NCBI RefSeq assembly: GCF_008085915.1
Contig: NZ_VSJK01000002.1
Span: 365,789 to 429,788 of the forward strand
Direction: 5' to 3'
From: Oceaniovalibus sp. ACAM 378
Lineage (GTDB): Bacteria > Pseudomonadota > Alphaproteobacteria > Rhodobacterales > Rhodobacteraceae
Length of the DNA stretch: 64,000 nt
Shown: in pieces, positions 1 through 9,679 of the stretch
How the letters are laid out: the number at the start of each line of letters is the position of its first letter
Numbering within the stretch: position 1 is the first letter of the stretch
Notes under the pieces: model-generated
Database searches by the model: none
What the model was told of the DNA's origin: nothing
What the model saw: the letters and a program-made list of their open reading frames with translations, nothing else
Made by a program: the position numbers and the translations under genes

Positions 1-363
1 CAGCGTGACATGGGTTTCACCGTGGTCTTGCACCGACCAGAGCGCGTTTTGGGTGCCTGCGGCACCGCTGTGCAGGGTGTTCGGGCCTTCGTTGGCCTGA
101 AACCGGTGTGCCCGTCCTGCGATTTGCGCGCTGGCGTCCTTGATCCGGTTGACCACCGGCGCGATGACCGATCCGAAATAGGTCATGTCGCCCTCATAGG
201 CGGCGATATCCGTCGCGCCGAGCGTCAGACTGTGGGCCTGTCCGGAAAGGTAGAGCGATTGCAGCACCGCTCCGTGGGTCAGCACCGTTGCACGGAGCGT
301 GGTGTTGGACAGGGTCACAGCATGGACCGCGCGCCCGTCGGTGCGGATGCCGAAAGGGGTCAC
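1..363 (-). CDS. galM: Aldose 1-epimerase (galactose mutarotase), N-terminal part, runs off the window
   Basis: Reading leftward from a GTG at 363, the frame is open to base 1 (121 codons). It encodes a typical GalM N-terminus: TPFG, then THGAVLQSL, then TYFGSVIAPVVNRI and finally NEGPNTLHSG. In this family the enzyme interconverts alpha and beta anomers of galactose, feeding free sugar from the glycosidases to the dehydrogenase. The GTG overlaps the GH42 stop codon by four bases (GTGA), the same coupling seen at several junctions of this operon, which supports the non-ATG start. The catalytic His and Glu lie in the missing C-terminal part. It is the last visible gene of the leftward galactoside operon. 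Confidence 0.85.
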   Translation of the reverse strand, partial: MTPFGIRTDGRAVHAVTLSNTTLRATVLTHGAVLQSLYLSGQAHSLTLGATDIAAYEGDMTYFGSVIAPVVNRIKDASAQIAGRAHRFQANEGPNTLHSGAAGTQNALWSVQDHGETHVTL

Positions 364-2288
364 AGGGGCACCCAGGCGACCCCGGCGGGGGAGAGTGTCA
401 TCCCGTCGATCTCCACCGGATCGGGGGCATAGTTGAACCAGAACCGGTGGGTGGACGTGTCGCGGCAGCGCAACCCGTCAGGCAGATTGCGGGTCGCGAT
501 GCGCTCGGCTGTGCAGGCATTGGCGATCAGGCGGTCGAAGGCGGCATCATCGGGCCAGCCTGCAAGATAGTGTTGCTTGCCGTTGGACATGATCGCGGGT
601 TGGCCTGCGGTGGTGGTTTCGGTGATCATCGCAGCGCCTTCGAGGTGTTCGAACCAATGGGCAAAGGCGCCGCCAGCGCTCAGGGGCACCGAAATCCCGG
701 GCGGCAGGGATTCGACCTGTGCGACTGTGGCGTCCAGCCCCGGCAAAGCGGGGGGCAGCGGCAGCGGGATCGACAGGTCCGGGGTCTTGGCGTTGCTGCG
801 CGGGCCGATCAGAGCCGTGCCGGGAAAATCGCCCAGACGGTCCAGAAATACCTGCGGCAGGGTGGCGATACCGGGGGCCAGGATCAGATCATAACCCGAG
901 AGTTCGCCATCGGCGCGCAGGATATCGACCGACAGACCGGCCCGGCGCAGCGCACGGTAGGCGGCGAAACTCAGGCGGAAATAGTCGAAATCGGCACCCT
1001 GCGGTTGGATCTCCCATGCCCAGGCCGAGGGATAGTCGAACAGCAGCGCGACACGGGCGGTGGCGGTTTCGGCCTGTGGCATATCGGCCAGCTCGCGGGC
1101 GACTGTCGCAGCTTCGCCCAAGGCCGGGGCAGGGGCGCTGTCGGGGCGCAACAGGCCGGCGTGTTGTTGTTCCTGCGCAAAGGGTGCCTGACGCCAGCGG
1201 AAATAACACACGGCCCCGGCCCCGTGGGCGAAGGCCTCCCATGTCCAGAGCCGGACCATGCCGGGCAGGGGCGCGGGGTTGTAGGGCGCCCAGTTTACCG
1301 GGCCGGGCTGCTGCTCCATCACCCACCAGCCACCTTCTTTTGGCTGTCCAGTTTTGCCAGAGCGTCCCACGGCGCGGTAAAGATCGTGGTGAAACGCCTG
1401 CATGTCGGGGTCGCCCTGACGCAGGAAGCGGGCCTTGTGTTCTGGGGTGGCCTCGATCCGGTCGGACAGGAACCCGATGGGATAGCTGTCCCAGGAGGCG
1501 ATATCGAGATCGGCGCCGACATCGAAGTGATCGAAGTCGAGGATGCGGCCCATATAGTTGTGGATCAGCGGCGCATCGGTGTGGCGGCGCAACACCTCCG
1601 TCTGTACCCTGTTGAACCGCACGACCTGATCGCTGCTGAACCGGCGAAAAGCCATGACATGGGCGGGGTTCGGTTCGGTCACTGTCAGGTTCGGCAGGTC
1701 GATGTCGTCGATACTGTCATAGTCCATCGACCAGAATACGTTGCCCCATGCGCGGTTTAGGGCAGCGACCGATTGATACCGCTGGGCGCACCAGTCGCGA
1801 AATGCATCGCGTGCGGCGCTGGAATAACTCAGCGTCGTGTCATGGCAGCCGTATTCATTGTCGGTCTGCCATGCCCGGACATGGGGGTTGGAGCCATAGC
1901 GTTCCCCAAGAAGGGTGACGATGCGGTAACATTCATCGCGGTACCCCGGGTGGCTGAAACAATAGTGGCGGCGTGATCCGAACCGGCGCGGGCGGCCGTG
2001 TTCATCGACGGCGAGCATGTCGGGGTGTTTGTCGACCATCCAGCGCGGCGGGGTGGCCGTGGGCGTACCGAGGATCACCTTTAATCCGGCATCTCCAAGG
2101 GTTTCGATTGCGCGATCAAGCCAGCCGAAATCGAACCTCCCCTCGCGCGGTTCGATGCGCGACCATGCGAATTCGCCGATCCGGACCCAGGACAGCCCGG
2201 TTTCCACCATCAGGGCGGCATCGGATGACCACTGATCCTCGGGCCAATGTTCGGGGTAGTAGCAGACACCAAGGGCGCGGTTCGTCAT
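360..2288 (-). CDS. GH42 beta-galactosidase
   Basis: This 642-residue protein begins MTNRALGVCYYPEHWPEDQW, a hallmark GH42 N-terminus. The TIM barrel carries the acid/base Glu in QTDNEYG (about E145) and the nucleophile Glu in VMEQQPG (about E325). A beta-galactosidase trimerisation domain follows (about 390-600) and then a small C-terminal beta domain. The enzyme should release galactose from beta-galactosides. There is no signal peptide, so it acts in the cytoplasm on imported sugar. The frame is open upstream to 2450, but the ATG at 2288 matches the family start and the extra 54 residues look like noise. A hairpin separates it from the lactonase gene upstream, and it overlaps galM by 4 bases. 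Confidence 0.94.
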   Translation of the reverse strand: MTNRALGVCYYPEHWPEDQWSSDAALMVETGLSWVRIGEFAWSRIEPREGRFDFGWLDRAIETLGDAGLKVILGTPTATPPRWMVDKHPDMLAVDEHGRPRRFGSRRHYCFSHPGYRDECYRIVTLLGERYGSNPHVRAWQTDNEYGCHDTTLSYSSAARDAFRDWCAQRYQSVAALNRAWGNVFWSMDYDSIDDIDLPNLTVTEPNPAHVMAFRRFSSDQVVRFNRVQTEVLRRHTDAPLIHNYMGRILDFDHFDVGADLDIASWDSYPIGFLSDRIEATPEHKARFLRQGDPDMQAFHHDLYRAVGRSGKTGQPKEGGWWVMEQQPGPVNWAPYNPAPLPGMVRLWTWEAFAHGAGAVCYFRWRQAPFAQEQQHAGLLRPDSAPAPALGEAATVARELADMPQAETATARVALLFDYPSAWAWEIQPQGADFDYFRLSFAAYRALRRAGLSVDILRADGELSGYDLILAPGIATLPQVFLDRLGDFPGTALIGPRSNAKTPDLSIPLPLPPALPGLDATVAQVESLPPGISVPLSAGGAFAHWFEHLEGAAMITETTTAGQPAIMSNGKQHYLAGWPDDAAFDRLIANACTAERIATRNLPDGLRCRDTSTHRFWFNYAPDPVEIDGMTLSPAGVAWVPL

Positions 2289-2336
2289 GGCAAGGGTCCG
2301 GTCGGAATGAGAGGGAGTGGTGTTTCCGTTAGGCGA

Positions 2337-2359
2337 GGGGGCAGTGTGAAACCGCCCCC
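2337..2359 (-). other. Intercistronic stem-loop between lactonase and GH42 genes
   Basis: GGGGGC at 2337-2342 pairs with GCCCCC at 2354-2359 around an 11-base loop. It lies 12 bases past the lactonase stop and has no following T-run. It more likely modulates mRNA stability or partial termination within the operon than ends it. Confidence 0.5.
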
Positions 2360-2370
2360 CTGCACAGGTG

Positions 2371-3210
2371 TCAGATGATGACTGCCGGTTCCGGTCTGCC
2401 TTTGTGCGCCGTTTCGATGGCAAAGGTCTGCCCCGCTGCCGGGCCGTCATCCTTGACCGAGGCCGAGGTACAGAACAGCGTCGTCAGGTCAGCGCCGCCG
2501 AAGGCCGGGCAGGTGGCAAGGTTTGCCGGGATCGCAATGGTTTCCAGAAGCTTGGCATCGGGCGAATAACAGGCGATGCGCGCCGCACCCCATTGGGCGT
2601 TCCACAGATTGCCAGCCGCGTCGGTGACGGCCCCGTCGGGGCGCAGGGCTTCTTCGGACAGATCCAGCCATGGCTCGGGGTCGCCGTCGGGCCAGCCTTC
2701 GGAATCAAGAGCAACGCGCTGAATGATGTGGGTTGGCGTGTCGGCGAAATAGGCGAATGTGCCATCGGGGCTGAAGCAGATCGCGTTGGTGGTGCTGATC
2801 GGCGCGAACAACTGGCGCAGCTCGCCTTTGTAAAACCGATAGAATGCGCCCGCGTCTTTCTGTCCCGACTTGCCCATTGTGCCGATCCAGAACCCGCCGA
2901 AGGGATCGGCCCGCCCATCGTTCGACCGGGTGTCGGGATTGTCGGATTCCAGCAGGCAGACCGTTTCCTTGGCCTCGGTGGACAGGGAAAAGGTGAACAG
3001 CCGGGTTTCCGACGCGATCAAAAGGCGGTCGTCATCAATCCAGCCAGCGGCCGTGACGATTTCGTCGAAATTCCAATGTCGGGTCTTGTCGGTGCGCTGG
3101 AACAGCCGCTTGCCCAGAATGTCGAACCAGAACAGGCAACCCAGCGACGGATGCCAAAGTGGCCCCTCGCCCAATTGGCAGGGGGTGGGATCGAAAACTG
3201 AAATGCTCAT
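2371..3210 (-). CDS. SMP-30/gluconolactonase-family sugar lactonase
   Basis: This is a 279-residue beta-propeller of the SMP-30/gluconolactonase/LRE family. The metal ligands of the family are recognisable: E15 in [11 protein letters not shown]142 in [12 protein letters not shown] and D192 in RPDGAVTD. The characteristic [17 protein letters not shown] segment sits near residue 96. By family and by its place between dgoA and the galactosidases it is most likely the galactonolactonase that opens galactono-1,4-lactone or -1,5-lactone to galactonate. A related aldonolactone, such as arabinonolactone, cannot be excluded. Its start overlaps the dgoA stop by 4 bases, so it is translationally coupled. 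Confidence 0.9.
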   Translation of the reverse strand: MSISVFDPTPCQLGEGPLWHPSLGCLFWFDILGKRLFQRTDKTRHWNFDEIVTAAGWIDDDRLLIASETRLFTFSLSTEAKETVCLLESDNPDTRSNDGRADPFGGFWIGTMGKSGQKDAGAFYRFYKGELRQLFAPISTTNAICFSPDGTFAYFADTPTHIIQRVALDSEGWPDGDPEPWLDLSEEALRPDGAVTDAAGNLWNAQWGAARIACYSPDAKLLETIAIPANLATCPAFGGADLTTLFCTSASVKDDGPAAGQTFAIETAHKGRPEPAVII

Positions 3211-3812
3211 CCTGAGGCTCCGTCAAAGGCCGCGACCATTTCGCGGGCGCGGGTTGAAATGTCGGCCAAGGTATCGCCGGGGCGGTACAGTGCCGTGCCG
3301 ATGCCGAACCCGGTCGCACCGGCGGCGATATAGTCGTGGAAATTGTCTGGCCCGACACCACCGACCATGAACACCTTTGTGTCCACCGGCAGCACGGCGC
3401 GCAGGGCCTTGAGCCCCTCTGTCCCCATCTGGAAGGCGGGGAACACCTTGATCCCGTCGGCACCGGCTTTCAGGGCCGCGAATGCCTCGGACGGGGTCAG
3501 GATGCCGGGAAAGCTTTGCAGGTCCAGCTTTTTGGTGGCGTGAATCACCTCGGGGTCACAGTTTGGTGAAACGATCAGCTTGCCGCCGACATTGCTCACC
3601 TGCGCCACCTGTTCGGCGCTTAGGACCGTGCCCGCACCGATCAGCGCGTCCTTGCCATGGGCCGATGCCATCGCCTCGATACTGTCAAACGGCGAGGGCG
3701 AGTTCAGCGGGACCTCGATACGGGTGATGCCCGCCTCGATCAGCGCGGCGGCGACCGGCACTGCCTCGGACGGGTCGATACCGCGCAGAATGGCGATCAG
3801 GGGTCTGCTCAT
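3207..3812 (-). CDS. dgoA: 2-dehydro-3-deoxy-6-phosphogalactonate aldolase
   Basis: This 201-residue class I aldolase belongs to the KDPG/KDPGal family. It cleaves 2-dehydro-3-deoxy-6-phosphogalactonate to pyruvate and glyceraldehyde-3-phosphate. Visible residues are E33 in [12 protein letters not shown], the GAGTVL strand at about 59-64, ILTPSEAF at about 104-111 and the Schiff-base lysine K122 in GIKVFPA. The [11 protein letters not shown] and FPAFQMG wording fits DgoA better than the KDPG aldolase Eda. dgoK lies 4 bases upstream, and the lactonase start overlaps the dgoA stop. It is the last step of the De Ley-Doudoroff galactose route in this operon. Confidence 0.93.
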   Translation of the reverse strand: MSRPLIAILRGIDPSEAVPVAAALIEAGITRIEVPLNSPSPFDSIEAMASAHGKDALIGAGTVLSAEQVAQVSNVGGKLIVSPNCDPEVIHATKKLDLQSFPGILTPSEAFAALKAGADGIKVFPAFQMGTEGLKALRAVLPVDTKVFMVGGVGPDNFHDYIAAGATGFGIGTALYRPGDTLADISTRAREMVAAFDGASG

Positions 3813-3816
3813 ATGG

Positions 3817-4740
3817 TTATTTCCTCACAGTCAGGGCGCGGGCTGCGATCAGGCCGGCACGGGTCAATCCGTCGCCGTTGGTGCGGATCGGTTGCACCCC
3901 TTGGGCGACAAGCGCGGTTTCATAATGGCTGCACAGGGTTGCAGCCCCGATCAGTGCGATCTGGCGACCCAGCCACCAGGCGCGTGTCGCCGAAAGCTCG
4001 GCCCCGATCAACAGTCCCGACAGGCGGGCGCGGGCGGTGGCGCCGGACAGATCGTGCAACAATCCCTCGGCGCGCAGAGAGAACAGCCGGGCCGCCAGAC
4101 GCTCGGGGTGGGACAGGGCATCGGACAGCGCGGTGGCAAAGGCTGCGTCGTCCCAGCCATCCGCGATGGAATGGCGCAAAACCGTATGGCCTGCGATGGC
4201 AGCGAACAATTCGCCGGTCATGACGGTCTGGAACCCCGTCACCTCGCCCGCGCTGATCTGCACCCATTTGGTGTGGCTGCCGGGCAGACAGAGCACGCCG
4301 TCGAACTGCGGTGTGTGCGACAGGAAACCGGCGATCTGGGTTTCTTCGCCGCGCATCACATCGGCGGGACGGTCCTGTTTCAGGCCCGGCACGATCCGCA
4401 CGTCAAGGCGGGGATCACGGGCTTTCACCCGCGTCAGATCGGGCGACAGAGGCGGGCAGGGTACGGCGACATAGGCAGCTTCGGCCCAGCCCTGCCGCGC
4501 GCCGACCATGCCACAGCAGATGACGGAAAGCGGTGTGTCCGGCGTGACCTTGTCCAGCCAGTCGGCCAGCAGATCGGTCAGCGCCGGTTCAAATTCATCG
4601 GGTGCAAGGCTGCCCATGCCGCGGTCGGATCGCCGGTCTTCAAGGATCGAGCCGTCTTGCCCCATGGCCCATGCCCGGCAATGGGTCGTGCCCCAGTCGA
4701 CTGCCACCCATTCAGGCACCACAGGTCCGCGCGATTTCAT
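3817..4740 (-). CDS. dgoK: 2-dehydro-3-deoxygalactonokinase
   Basis: This 307-residue protein has an actin-like sugar-kinase N-terminus ([13 protein letters not shown], about 12-24). It also has the DgoK segments [11 protein letters not shown] at about 75-85, MRGEETQ at about 129-135 and LPGSHTKWV at about 151-159. It phosphorylates 2-dehydro-3-deoxygalactonate at C6 using ATP, providing the substrate for DgoA encoded just downstream. The start overlaps the SDR stop by 4 bases. All expected blocks and the normal length are present. Confidence 0.94.
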   Translation of the reverse strand: MKSRGPVVPEWVAVDWGTTHCRAWAMGQDGSILEDRRSDRGMGSLAPDEFEPALTDLLADWLDKVTPDTPLSVICCGMVGARQGWAEAAYVAVPCPPLSPDLTRVKARDPRLDVRIVPGLKQDRPADVMRGEETQIAGFLSHTPQFDGVLCLPGSHTKWVQISAGEVTGFQTVMTGELFAAIAGHTVLRHSIADGWDDAAFATALSDALSHPERLAARLFSLRAEGLLHDLSGATARARLSGLLIGAELSATRAWWLGRQIALIGAATLCSHYETALVAQGVQPIRTNGDGLTRAGLIAARALTVRK

Positions 4741-5501
4741 CCTGTCACCACCACGCCAGCGTCCACCACCAGCGCCTGACCGGTCACCATACGCGCCGCA
4801 TCCGACGCAAGGAACAGGCAGGGACCAACCATATCTTCGGGTGAAATCCGCTGTTTAAGGCACTGCATATGCATGTGGTTCTCGATGTCCTTTTCAGAGA
4901 CGACGTCGTCAAGCTGGCGTTGGGTCAGCACCATGCCGGGCGACAGAGTGTTGACGCGGATGTTGTCGGGGCCGAATTCACGGGCATGGCCGCGGGTCAG
5001 CGCATTGATGGCGGATTTCGCGGCAGTATAGACCGGCATTTCCGACATGCCCATCATGTAACTGATCGACGACAGATTGACGACCGCCCCACCGCCCGCC
5101 GCCCGCATTCCCGGCACCACGGACTGCAAAGCGAACAGGAAGGGGCGCAGGTTGATCGCGATCAGGGCGTCGAAATCACCCGTTGTCAGCTCCATCGTTG
5201 TGTGCCGCCGGTCATTGGCGGCGTTGTTCACCAGAATCGTGATCGCGCCGTTGGCCGTGGCCGCATCGGCGATGGCCGATTGCAAGGCGTCTATATCGCT
5301 CACGTCGCAGGGACGAAACCATGGGCGGCGGCCATGTTTGTGCTCCATGGTGGCAAGAAACGCGCTGGCGTCGGAGCGCTGAACAAAGCCGACGTTTGCA
5401 CCCTGAGCCATGAATCCGTCGGTCAGGGCCGCGCCGATTCCGGAACCGCCGCCGGTGATAAAGACGGACTTGCCATTCAGATCGGGAAATGTGGCGCTCA
5501 C
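4737..5501 (-). CDS. SDR oxidoreductase, probable D-galactose 1-dehydrogenase
   Basis: This 254-residue classical short-chain dehydrogenase has the nucleotide-binding motif TGGGSGIG near the N-terminus and NNAAND in the NAG position. The catalytic SSIS...YTAAK motif (Ser, Tyr, Lys) is also present. I place the start at the GTG at 5501: it overlaps the alpha-galactosidase stop as GTGA and has a GGAG seven bases upstream. An ATG at 5525 would add 8 residues inside the previous gene. Nothing in the fold proves the substrate. Its position between an alpha-galactosidase and dgoK makes oxidation of galactose to galactonolactone the best assignment, since no other galactose dehydrogenase is present. 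Confidence 0.82.
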   Translation of the reverse strand: MSATFPDLNGKSVFITGGGSGIGAALTDGFMAQGANVGFVQRSDASAFLATMEHKHGRRPWFRPCDVSDIDALQSAIADAATANGAITILVNNAANDRRHTTMELTTGDFDALIAINLRPFLFALQSVVPGMRAAGGGAVVNLSSISYMMGMSEMPVYTAAKSAINALTRGHAREFGPDNIRVNTLSPGMVLTQRQLDDVVSEKDIENHMHMQCLKQRISPEDMVGPCLFLASDAARMVTGQALVVDAGVVVTG

Positions 5502-7621
5502 TGGCGTTCTCCTTCGATCACCCACATGGTCAGCGGAAAGGACCAGGGCAGGGTCAGCCCATGGTCCATCAGATATCGGCCCGACAAGGTGATATCGTCG
5601 GTTTTCAGCACCGGTGTTCCGCGCGACAAAGCCACGGCATCGGCGCGGTTGGCCAGATGGATCCGGTATTTTGCGGCCACGTCCAGCCCGGTCAGGCGCA
5701 GGGGGCGCGGCGCGATCTGGCTGCTGCTGTCTGCCTTGCCTGAAAACACTACAAAACGCGAGCCGTCACGGGCTGTCTGCTGTTCGGCGATCACCGATGG
5801 ATCGGCGCTGTCCAACCGCAGGATATCGCCGGCGCACATCCAGTCGCGGTTTGCTTTCCACCACGTTGTCACATCGCGCAGCACGCCCGCCTCGTCCTCG
5901 GTCAACTCGCGGGGGTCCATTTCGAACCCCATGTGCCGCTGTGCCGCGACCCATGCGCGGAACCCTATATCAATGGTGCGCCCCGAGGTGTGGCAATGGC
6001 GCGGGCCGACATGGCTGCCGGTGACGGCAAGTGGCAGGAACAGCGCCGCGTTGTGCTGGATCCGCAGACGTTCCAATGCGTCGTTGCTGTCGGACAGCCA
6101 GACGCGCTGGCTGCGTTGCAGGATGCCGAAGTCGATCCGCCCGCCCCCCGAGGCGCAGCTTTCGATCTCGACAGTCGGAAAATCGGCGCGCAACCGGTCG
6201 ATCAGATCATAGGTGCCACGGGTCTGCGCCGCGTCGGGCGTGGGCAGGACGCGGTTATGATCCCATTTGATATAGTCGATCGCATGGGCCGACAGGATCG
6301 CCGCGATGTGATCGTAAAGGTATGCGCGCACCTCGGGCCGCGCCATGTTCAGCGCCATCTGCTGGCGTCCCAATGTCTGATCCCCGCGCCCCAGCGCCCA
6401 TTCGGGATGGGCGCGGTACAGATCGCTTTCGGGGTTCACCATCTCGGGTTCAAACCAGAGGCCGAAGGTCATGTTTTCGGAATGCACATGATCGATCAGG
6501 GGGTTCAAGCCATTGGGATACTTGCGGCTGTCGGTGGTCCAGTCACCCAGCGATGTGGTGTCGTCGTCGCGCTGCCCGAACCAGCCGTCATCCAGCACAA
6601 AACGCTCGGCACCGAGGGCGGCGGCGCGGCTGGCGATGTCTTTCAGCTCGGTCAGGTCGTGATCGAAATAGATCGCCTCCCAGCAGTTGTAATGGACGGG
6701 CCGGGGGGTGCCCGGTTTTGCCCATGTGACGATCCGGTCGCGCAGGTGCCGCTGAAACGCCACGGCGATACCGTTCAAACCGGTGTCGGAATATGTGACA
6801 TAGAGCGGCGCTGTGGAGAAACGGGTGGCGGGCGCGGATTCGGTCCCGGAGGCATGGCCGAATTGCACATGACGGCGACCGTCGGGCAGTTCCTCGGCCA
6901 CCATGCGGTGCCCGCCCGACCAGCCATAGTGGAAGCCGAATGCGCGCCCGGCGGTGTTGCTGGCGCCTCGCTCGGGCAGGATCAGTCCGGGAAAATGTTC
7001 ATGCCCCGTGCGCCCGGTGCGGTTTTCACGCAGCCGGATCCCCGCCGACCATGGGGTGCGGTTCAATTGGAATTCACCGATCCAGCGGCCCGAAACATCG
7101 ATCATCTCATCGCTGAGTTGCGGCGCGGGCAGGACGGGTGCAGCCAGCCAGTCCAGATGGACGGGGGTTTCAGACTCGATCTGAGCCTGCGCCGTGATGA
7201 CGCCGGTTGTCGGGTCGGTGGCGAAACTGGCAGAGTATCGCAGCCCGTTTTCGGGGTCGGCGAAGATAAGGGTCAGGGTCTGGCGGGGTTCGCTGCCCTC
7301 CGTGCCCGGACTGGACAGCTTTGCATTCTGAAAACTGAACCGGGGCAGCAGCGCCTGGCCGTCTGCACCGCGCAGGATCAGGCCCGGCTGGCCCGGAAAG
7401 CTGCGCACGGCCTCCGGGCAGATCGACAGGTCAGGGTTTTCATCCAGCATCCCGCCCGTCACGTCCAAAGCATAGGCGCGGGCCACGGTGGTCAGGTCTT
7501 CGTCCATCGGCAGCGCGCCGCCCCAATAGACACATTCGGGCAACCGGTCATCCATGGCGGCCAGAACCAGAGTCTGGCCGCCATCATCCAGCCGCCAGAA
7601 GCGATAACGTTGATCGGGCAT
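5498..7621 (-). CDS. GH36 alpha-galactosidase
   Basis: This 707-residue cytoplasmic alpha-galactosidase has full GH36 architecture. An N-terminal beta-supersandwich (to about 300) precedes a TIM barrel starting around YNCWEAIYFD. The nucleophile is D454 in YIKWDHNR and the acid/base is D511 in WLSDSNDALERLRIQ; the ESCASGGGRIDFG motif lies at about 487-499. A C-terminal beta domain follows. It removes terminal alpha-galactosyl units from imported oligosaccharides or galactosylglycerols. There is no signal peptide. It begins 7 bases after a permease stop and overlaps the SDR start, so it is firmly within the transport operon. Confidence 0.96.
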   Translation of the reverse strand: MPDQRYRFWRLDDGGQTLVLAAMDDRLPECVYWGGALPMDEDLTTVARAYALDVTGGMLDENPDLSICPEAVRSFPGQPGLILRGADGQALLPRFSFQNAKLSSPGTEGSEPRQTLTLIFADPENGLRYSASFATDPTTGVITAQAQIESETPVHLDWLAAPVLPAPQLSDEMIDVSGRWIGEFQLNRTPWSAGIRLRENRTGRTGHEHFPGLILPERGASNTAGRAFGFHYGWSGGHRMVAEELPDGRRHVQFGHASGTESAPATRFSTAPLYVTYSDTGLNGIAVAFQRHLRDRIVTWAKPGTPRPVHYNCWEAIYFDHDLTELKDIASRAAALGAERFVLDDGWFGQRDDDTTSLGDWTTDSRKYPNGLNPLIDHVHSENMTFGLWFEPEMVNPESDLYRAHPEWALGRGDQTLGRQQMALNMARPEVRAYLYDHIAAILSAHAIDYIKWDHNRVLPTPDAAQTRGTYDLIDRLRADFPTVEIESCASGGGRIDFGILQRSQRVWLSDSNDALERLRIQHNAALFLPLAVTGSHVGPRHCHTSGRTIDIGFRAWVAAQRHMGFEMDPRELTEDEAGVLRDVTTWWKANRDWMCAGDILRLDSADPSVIAEQQTARDGSRFVVFSGKADSSSQIAPRPLRLTGLDVAAKYRIHLANRADAVALSRGTPVLKTDDITLSGRYLMDHGLTLPWSFPLTMWVIEGERQ

Positions 7622-7628
7622 GGTTATC

Positions 7629-8477
7629 CTATTTCACGGCGCCAAGGGTCAGCCCCGCAATGAAGTGTTTCTGCATCAGAAAGAACATTGCCACGGGGGG
7701 GAGGGCGGCGACAATGCTGCCCGCGCTCATCAAATGGTATGCGGCGCGGTATTGCGCGTTAAAGCTGGTGATCCCTGCGGTCACCGGTTGGGATTCGACA
7801 CCCTGGGTCAGCACGACGGCCCAGAAATAATCGTTCCAGATAAAGGTAAAGACCAGCACGGCCATGGCGGCCAGCGCCGGTTTCATCAGCGGCAGCACAA
7901 TGTACCAGAAGATCCGCCATTCGGCGATCCCCTCGACCCGCGCCGCCTCGATCAATTCGAACGGCAGGGCGCGGATGAAATTACGCATGAACAGGGTGCA
8001 GAACCCGGTCTGAAACGCGATATGAAACAGCACCAGACCGGTTTTGGTGTTGTAGAGGCCCATCTCGAGCGTCAGATCGCGCACCGGCACCATCAGGATC
8101 TGGAATGGCACGAAATTGCCCGCGACAAACATGAAGAAGACCCAGAGGTTCGCCTTGAACCGATAGACGCCCAGCGCAAATCCGGTCATCGACGACAGGA
8201 TCATGCAGCCAATCACCGTGGGAACGGTGATCAGGACCGAGTTCAGCATATAGCGCGGCATGTCGGACTCAAAGAAAACCTTGCCATAGTTGGCGAAGCC
8301 CTGAAAGCTGGATGGCCAGCCCCAATAGTTGCCCGATGTGAAGTCCGAATCCGGCTTGATCGAGAAGATAAGGATCGAGATCAGCGGCAACAGCCAGAGG
8401 ATCAGGGCCAGCGGCAGAAGCGATTGATAGGTCAGCTGCCACGTGCGCGAAGTCTTTGCGATCGGGGTCGGAAACAT
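7629..8477 (-). CDS. Carbohydrate ABC transporter permease, MalG type
   Basis: This 282-residue inner-membrane protein has about six hydrophobic segments. The EAA loop, EAARVEGIAEWRIFWYIVLP, lies around residues 190-210 and docks with the ATPase. It also has the conserved C-terminal GLTLGAVK ending of CUT1 MalG-type permeases. It pairs with the MalF-type permease upstream, the binding protein at 9680 and probably the divergent ATPase at 11939. The substrate is inferred to be a galactoside from the GH36 and GH42 genes downstream. Confidence 0.93.
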   Translation of the reverse strand: MFPTPIAKTSRTWQLTYQSLLPLALILWLLPLISILIFSIKPDSDFTSGNYWGWPSSFQGFANYGKVFFESDMPRYMLNSVLITVPTVIGCMILSSMTGFALGVYRFKANLWVFFMFVAGNFVPFQILMVPVRDLTLEMGLYNTKTGLVLFHIAFQTGFCTLFMRNFIRALPFELIEAARVEGIAEWRIFWYIVLPLMKPALAAMAVLVFTFIWNDYFWAVVLTQGVESQPVTAGITSFNAQYRAAYHLMSAGSIVAALPPVAMFFLMQKHFIAGLTLGAVK

Positions 8478-8561
8478 CTCAGCAGTTCCTTTCCGGAATG
8501 CCCGCTGCAGGCCTGTCTGCGGCGCGGGTAAATTGATCGGTGATGCGGCGGGAACAGATCA

Positions 8562-9488
8562 TCAGCGTTTGTCCTCTTGGTACATCGACCACAGGAAATA
8601 GACGATGAAGCAGAGCATGATCAGGAACAGAACCACAGCGATCGCGGCGCCATATCCCATGCGGAACCCGTATTCCGACAACGCGACCTCGAACATATAG
8701 AACGACAGTACGCGGGACGATCCGAAGGGGCCGCCGTTGGTCATGATCGAGATCAGGTCGAAACTGCGCAGCGCGCCGATGATCGTGACGACAAAGGCGA
8801 TGAAGGTGGCGGGTTTCAGCTGTGGGATGATGATGTACCACAGCATTTTCCAGCCCTTGGCATTGTCCAGCCGCCCGGCCTCGATCTGTTCGGGGTTCAC
8901 GCCGTTGAGCCCGGTCAGATACAGGATCATGCAATAGGCGGTCTGCGGCCAGATACCGGCCAGAATGATCCCCACAGTGACAAACCGTTCATCCCCCAGC
9001 ACGTTGATCGGGCCCAGTCCGACCCAGCCCAGCATGACGTTAAGCAGGCCGAAGGTTGGATCATAGAACCATGTGAACACCAGTCCGACGACAACCTGAG
9101 AGATCACGAAGGGAAAGAAAAACAAGGATTTATACAGCCGGATGCCCGTCACTGTCTGGTTCAGGAACAGCGCGATGAACAGTCCCGCCGGGATCGCCGC
9201 GAGGTACAGCACCAGCCACAGCATGTTGTTCCAAAGCGAAGTATAGAAGGCATCGTCGTAGTAGAGTTCCTGATAGTTCTGCAGTCCGATGAATTCAGGC
9301 TCGCCCAGACCGTCCCAATCCAGCAGCGAAATCTGGAACGACTGAAAGATCGGAAAAATCACATAGAAGGCAAAGAACAACATGCCCGGCGCAAGGAACA
9401 GCCACGGTGACAGCCCGATCTGGTTTCGGCGCCACCAACTGCGCTTGTCCGGGGCAGGAGAGATGTCGGGAAGGGTCGCGTGGGTCAT
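8562..9488 (-). CDS. Carbohydrate ABC transporter permease, MalF type
   Basis: This is a 308-residue CUT1 permease. A cytoplasmic N-terminus (about 30 residues, SWWRRNQIGLSPW) leads into the first membrane helix, LFLAPGMLFFAFYVIFPIF. Later helices and the EAA-type loop, EAGRLDNAKGWKMLWYIIIPQLK, lie around residues 205-225. The start has AGGTGG four bases upstream. It lies between the binding-protein gene, separated by a 191-base region with two hairpins, and the MalG-type gene, separated by an 84-base spacer in which I see no feature. Confidence 0.93.
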   Translation of the reverse strand: MTHATLPDISPAPDKRSWWRRNQIGLSPWLFLAPGMLFFAFYVIFPIFQSFQISLLDWDGLGEPEFIGLQNYQELYYDDAFYTSLWNNMLWLVLYLAAIPAGLFIALFLNQTVTGIRLYKSLFFFPFVISQVVVGLVFTWFYDPTFGLLNVMLGWVGLGPINVLGDERFVTVGIILAGIWPQTAYCMILYLTGLNGVNPEQIEAGRLDNAKGWKMLWYIIIPQLKPATFIAFVVTIIGALRSFDLISIMTNGGPFGSSRVLSFYMFEVALSEYGFRMGYGAAIAVVLFLIMLCFIVYFLWSMYQEDKR

Positions 9489-9600
9489 GGGGCCACCTGA
9501 TCTGGGGGAACCGACGGCGCGATACTTTGATATCGGTGCGCTCGGATCCGTACAGTTTCGACCTTGCCCCGGGTGGGATCGGCCCTTTGCTGTCGCCGGT

Positions 9601-9671
9601 GGGGTGGCGCGCCCGCAGTAACAGGCGCCACCCCTGATTTCGGTTGCGGGCGGGGGGACTTTTTCCCGCCC
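9601..9671 (-). other. Two GC-rich stem-loops between binding-protein and permease genes
   Basis: A 10-bp perfect inverted repeat (9601-9610 with 9625-9634, core GGGGTGGCGC) is preceded in the direction of transcription by a 7-bp one (9648-9654 with 9665-9671). Both lie within 80 bases after the binding-protein stop and lack a U-run. The arrangement fits a partial terminator or a 3' stabiliser that leaves the binding-protein mRNA more abundant than the permease mRNA. Confidence 0.65.
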
Positions 9672-9679
9672 GGTATGGA

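Noticed and set aside
288..1760. Plus-strand open frame of 490 codons opposite galM and GH42
   Set aside because: Both real genes on the minus strand explain the region; the antisense product has no family features.
5933..7663. Plus-strand open frame of 576 codons opposite the GH36 gene
   Set aside because: The complementary strand encodes a complete GH36 enzyme with catalytic residues; the antisense frame shows no recognisable domain.
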